Source: Acidobacteriota bacterium (GTDB lineage: Bacteria > Acidobacteriota > Terriglobia > Terriglobales > Acidobacteriaceae). Taken from it: a stretch of DNA of 35,731 nt. Every line of letters begins with the position of its first letter. Within the stretch, counting starts at the first letter, position 1. This document shows, one piece after another, positions 33,665 to 35,731 of the stretch. Under the pieces are notes generated by a model. That model was not told the DNA's origin and ran no database searches. It worked only from the letters and a program-made list of their open reading frames with translations. The position numbers and the translations under genes were made by a program. Location of the stretch: NCBI GenBank assembly GCA_021791875.1, contig JAJYVU010000036.1:1-35731 (forward strand), in the 5' to 3' direction.

Positions 33665-34937
33665 TTAAATCAGTCACTTGCGGAAGCCCTTCCATCTCCC
33701 CACGCAATTTTGTGTCGTTGTTTGTGTCGTAACCCTTCATTGTGTCGTTTGATTCGGGCTTTTGAACCGGCCTCATGGAGAGTGCGTCCAGCGCGTCGCG
33801 CTTTGCCTCTATGCGAACGTGCGAGTAGTGCTGAAGCATCTTCTTCGAGACGTGCCCGGCAATCCCCATAATGGTCTGATCGCTCGTCCTGGACTCCGCC
33901 AGTTCGGTAATCGCTTGGTGCCGTAGATCATGGAAGCGGAAGCCGTGGAATGGGCTATTCATGTCCTCCGTGTCTGCCTTGCAGCCCGAACACTTTTCGG
34001 CGGGGTCTTGCAGCAGTCCGCATTCCGGGCATTGAATCACCCGCGTCAGCTTCCGCCATGCTGTCCGCCAAGTGACAACGGGACGGGTTGGGTCCAGCTT
34101 CTCTTTATCCTGCTTTTCGCTGCTTTGCCGCTCACCGTGCCGCGCTTTCCTCACAGCCGGGAAGAGGTAGTGTCCCGGTTCGGGATTGCCCAAGCCCTGA
34201 GCCTGCCTGTATAGCGCCAGAATGACCTCCCAAGCGTCCGCGTTCAAGGGAATCACCCTTTCCCCTGCCTCAGTCTTGCTGCGCCTCACCGTGAGCGTCC
34301 GCCCGATCATGTCCACGTCGCACCAGCGCAGCCCTTTAATCTCGCATCCGCGCATAGTCGTATTCAGGGCCAGCCGTGCCGCCCATGCCGCCGTCTGCCA
34401 CTCAGGACGCGCAGCCGCCCGCTTTAGCAGCCTGACCTTTTCTTCATAGGTGAGTGCCCGTCCGATGTTCTCCCGAACCGGCAACGGGCGAATCTCTTCC
34501 GAGAAGTGATGCCACCGCTTTGCCCTCTTCAGCACCCCGCGAATAATGTCCAATTCCCGGTTGAGTGTCGCATTGGACCGGCCAGCCGCTTTGCGACTTC
34601 TGAGGTATGCGCGAACTTGTTCCACCGTCAGACGCCAAACCGGAACGTTGCCGATGACCGCTTTGATTGCCTTCGCCCGTTCCCTCTCTGTCTGGACGCT
34701 ACGCGGAGCCAGCCGGGGAATCCGATCCGCAATGAACCTGTCCGCCGCTTCGCTGAAAGCCAGCCGGGAGAATTCATCTCTGGAAGCCATCAACTTGCCC
34801 GCCTTGGCTTCCGCAATCAATTCCCGCTCTTTGCGCTGCGCTTCCCGCCAGTCGCTAGTATCGAGTGATTTTCTAAATCGCTCACCGTCCACAAAGAAAT
34901 GCGTATGCCAAGTGTCACCGCGCTTTTTTAGTGCCAT
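33600..34937 (-). CDS. Tyrosine recombinase/integrase ending inside tRNA-Ala, with a zinc-ribbon insertion
   Basis: With start ATG 34937 (GGAGAG 9 nt upstream) this encodes 445 residues. The N-terminal part is an arm-binding domain (ALKKRGDTWHTHFFVDGERFRKSL) and a SAM-like core-binding domain (about 55-145). The catalytic domain has Arg196 (TTMRGCEIKGLRW), H336-D-L-R339, His362 (GIAGHVS) and the nucleophile Tyr371 (LQHYSHVR). Between the first arginine and HxxR lies a four-cysteine insertion, C303-P-E-C306 and C316-S-G-C319, a probable zinc ribbon. The last 20 residues (ending LRTRRSPS) are read antisense through the tRNA. The frame is open upstream to 35186, but that overlaps the neighbouring gene and looks like a shadow. 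Base composition is less GC-biased than in the chromosomal genes, in keeping with transfer. Confidence 0.93.
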   Translation of the reverse strand: MALKKRGDTWHTHFFVDGERFRKSLDTSDWREAQRKERELIAEAKAGKLMASRDEFSRLAFSEAADRFIADRIPRLAPRSVQTERERAKAIKAVIGNVPVWRLTVEQVRAYLRSRKAAGRSNATLNRELDIIRGVLKRAKRWHHFSEEIRPLPVRENIGRALTYEEKVRLLKRAAARPEWQTAAWAARLALNTTMRGCEIKGLRWCDVDMIGRTLTVRRSKTEAGERVIPLNADAWEVILALYRQAQGLGNPEPGHYLFPAVRKARHGERQSSEKQDKEKLDPTRPVVTWRTAWRKLTRVIQCPECGLLQDPAEKCSGCKADTEDMNSPFHGFRFHDLRHQAITELAESRTSDQTIMGIAGHVSKKMLQHYSHVRIEAKRDALDALSMRPVQKPESNDTMKGYDTNNDTKLRGEMEGLPQVTDLMVELSGIEPLTSSLRTRRSPS

Positions 34938-35731
34938 CGCTTTTTCTCTCCTTTGCCCGCTTCCGTCGCTCGTAATCTCTGCTCGCCTTTCGGCGCGCGC
35001 ACTGCGTGGAACAGAACTTCTTTTCATGTTTGCTATCCAGTTGGAACAGCAAGCCGCATTCGGCGCAAAACAAGAATGCTCGCTCACTGTACACGTCTTG
35101 CCAAACCATCCAGTGCAGCGCGTCCACCAGACTGCGCAGCCCCGGCCATGCTCGCACTGTGTCGCCTCGCTTGCCTCGCTCCACAATGAGCTTGAGGGAG
35201 TAATCCGTCATGGGAAGAGTGGAAACCAGATAGGCGCAAGCCTCATCAATATCCTGCTCTGACGCACCTAGATTTTCTTTGTCGAAAAAGAAATCGGGAA
35301 ACATCGACCTCCCCGGAATGCTCATAGGAACGCCCATGTGTTCTCGCATTTCAATCAGTCGCGCATTCGCATAGTCGCGCTTCTCAAAGGCATCCAGCGC
35401 CGCCAATAGGGCCGCCCGGCGCAACTCACGTTGCCTGATCGAAGCAACGAGTTGAATCTCGGCTTTCAGAAGGTCGCGCTCTATCCGGTATTCGCTGATC
35501 GGATCGTCACCGCTTGTGAATGGCAGACGCACTGGCCTGAGCGGACCCCACGCCTTCACGAATGCCAATAGCGCCTTGTCATCGGTTGCTTTTGCAAGTT
35601 GCAAATGCGGCTTGCGCTGGTACGACTCCAAGAGATCGTATTCCCCTGTCCGGCTCAACTCCCACCGCACCCGGTCGCCAATCAATTCCACGCGGCTGCA
35701 TCGGCACCACTTGGTCTCTTCTGAAACATTG
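34915..35731 (-). CDS. Zinc-finger protein of the island, 5' end beyond the window
   Basis: About 272 residues are visible and the frame remains open to the window edge (reading NVSEETKWCRCSRVELIGD before the first GTG at 35691). The true start is therefore probably outside. I do not recognise the N-terminal ~200 residues, which are mostly helical and charged (ISEYRIERDLLKAEIQLVA). The C-terminus has FCAECGLLFQ...KFCSTQCARRKASRDYERRKR. This is a C-x2-C...C-x3-C finger followed by a basic helix, close to the CGNR zinc-finger pattern, which suggests nucleic-acid binding. It ends 23 bp inside the integrase gene, so translation is likely coupled. It may assist or control the integrase, or be an unrelated island gene. 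Confidence 0.75.
   Translation of the reverse strand, partial: NVSEETKWCRCSRVELIGDRVRWELSRTGEYDLLESYQRKPHLQLAKATDDKALLAFVKAWGPLRPVRLPFTSGDDPISEYRIERDLLKAEIQLVASIRQRELRRAALLAALDAFEKRDYANARLIEMREHMGVPMSIPGRSMFPDFFFDKENLGASEQDIDEACAYLVSTLPMTDYSLKLIVERGKRGDTVRAWPGLRSLVDALHWMVWQDVYSERAFLFCAECGLLFQLDSKHEKKFCSTQCARRKASRDYERRKRAKERKSDGTKKAR

Noticed and set aside
34938..35186. Upstream extension of the integrase frame (83 codons)
   Set aside because: It lies wholly within the finger-protein gene. The ATG at 34937 has its own ribosome-binding site and starts a typical integrase N-terminus.

Overview
The window looks like chromosomal DNA from an acidobacterium (class Terriglobia, the Granulicella/Terriglobus/Edaphobacter type). 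This is inferred from gene content and style, not from a database match. The indicators are high GC with strong preference for codons ending in C, two 'orphan' MacB/FtsX-like permeases of the acidobacterial duplicated type (one with its PadR regulator), a secreted tricorn-like protease, and several short intergenic repeats of a kind I associate with acidobacteria.

Layout. (1) 1-300 is a scrap yard: two 14-bp direct repeats, the first ~25 codons of a REP-associated tyrosine transposase (RAYT), and a REP-like hairpin. (2) 301-4587 holds two small secreted proteins of unknown function, a DUF2461 protein, an HU-family nucleoid protein behind phased A-tracts, and a GT39 membrane glycosyltransferase. 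(3) 4588-11864 holds a second copy of the hairpin repeat, a full-length Lhr helicase, a 61-residue DUF5522 protein overlapping its end, and ftsH with a clear terminator. (4) 12021-19858 holds an orphan permease, a secreted type-B carboxylesterase and, convergent with it, a secreted tricorn-like S41 protease. (5) 20005-23556 is a compact same-strand cluster: lipA, nadD, rsfS (with a histone-H1-like tail) and a secreted protein with a TonB-C-like domain. (6) 23604-24906 is murQ flanked by two ~118-bp elements sharing terminal inverted repeats. (7) 24932-30347 holds dnaB and acnA on the minus strand, then a CADD-like di-metal oxygenase that keeps every residue I remember as important in the chlamydial p-aminobenzoate synthase. 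(8) 30359-33456 is a padR-permease operon with a near-consensus promoter. (9) From 33559 there is a tRNA-Ala(CGC) with an integrase whose 3' end lies antisense inside the tRNA. This is the left edge of an integrated island whose next gene, a zinc-finger protein, runs off the window.

How they work together. Most genes are housekeeping: replication (dnaB), repair (lhr), proteostasis (ftsH, rsfS), cofactors (lipA, nadD, the CADD-like gene), the TCA cycle (acnA) and muropeptide recycling (murQ). The accessory material is a secreted hydrolase pair, two probable export permeases, small palindromic repeats and the tRNA island. The observations I would look at first are the CADD-like gene, the paired miniature elements around murQ, the RAYT fossil with its matching hairpins, the RsfS tail and the zinc-ribbon insertion in the integrase.
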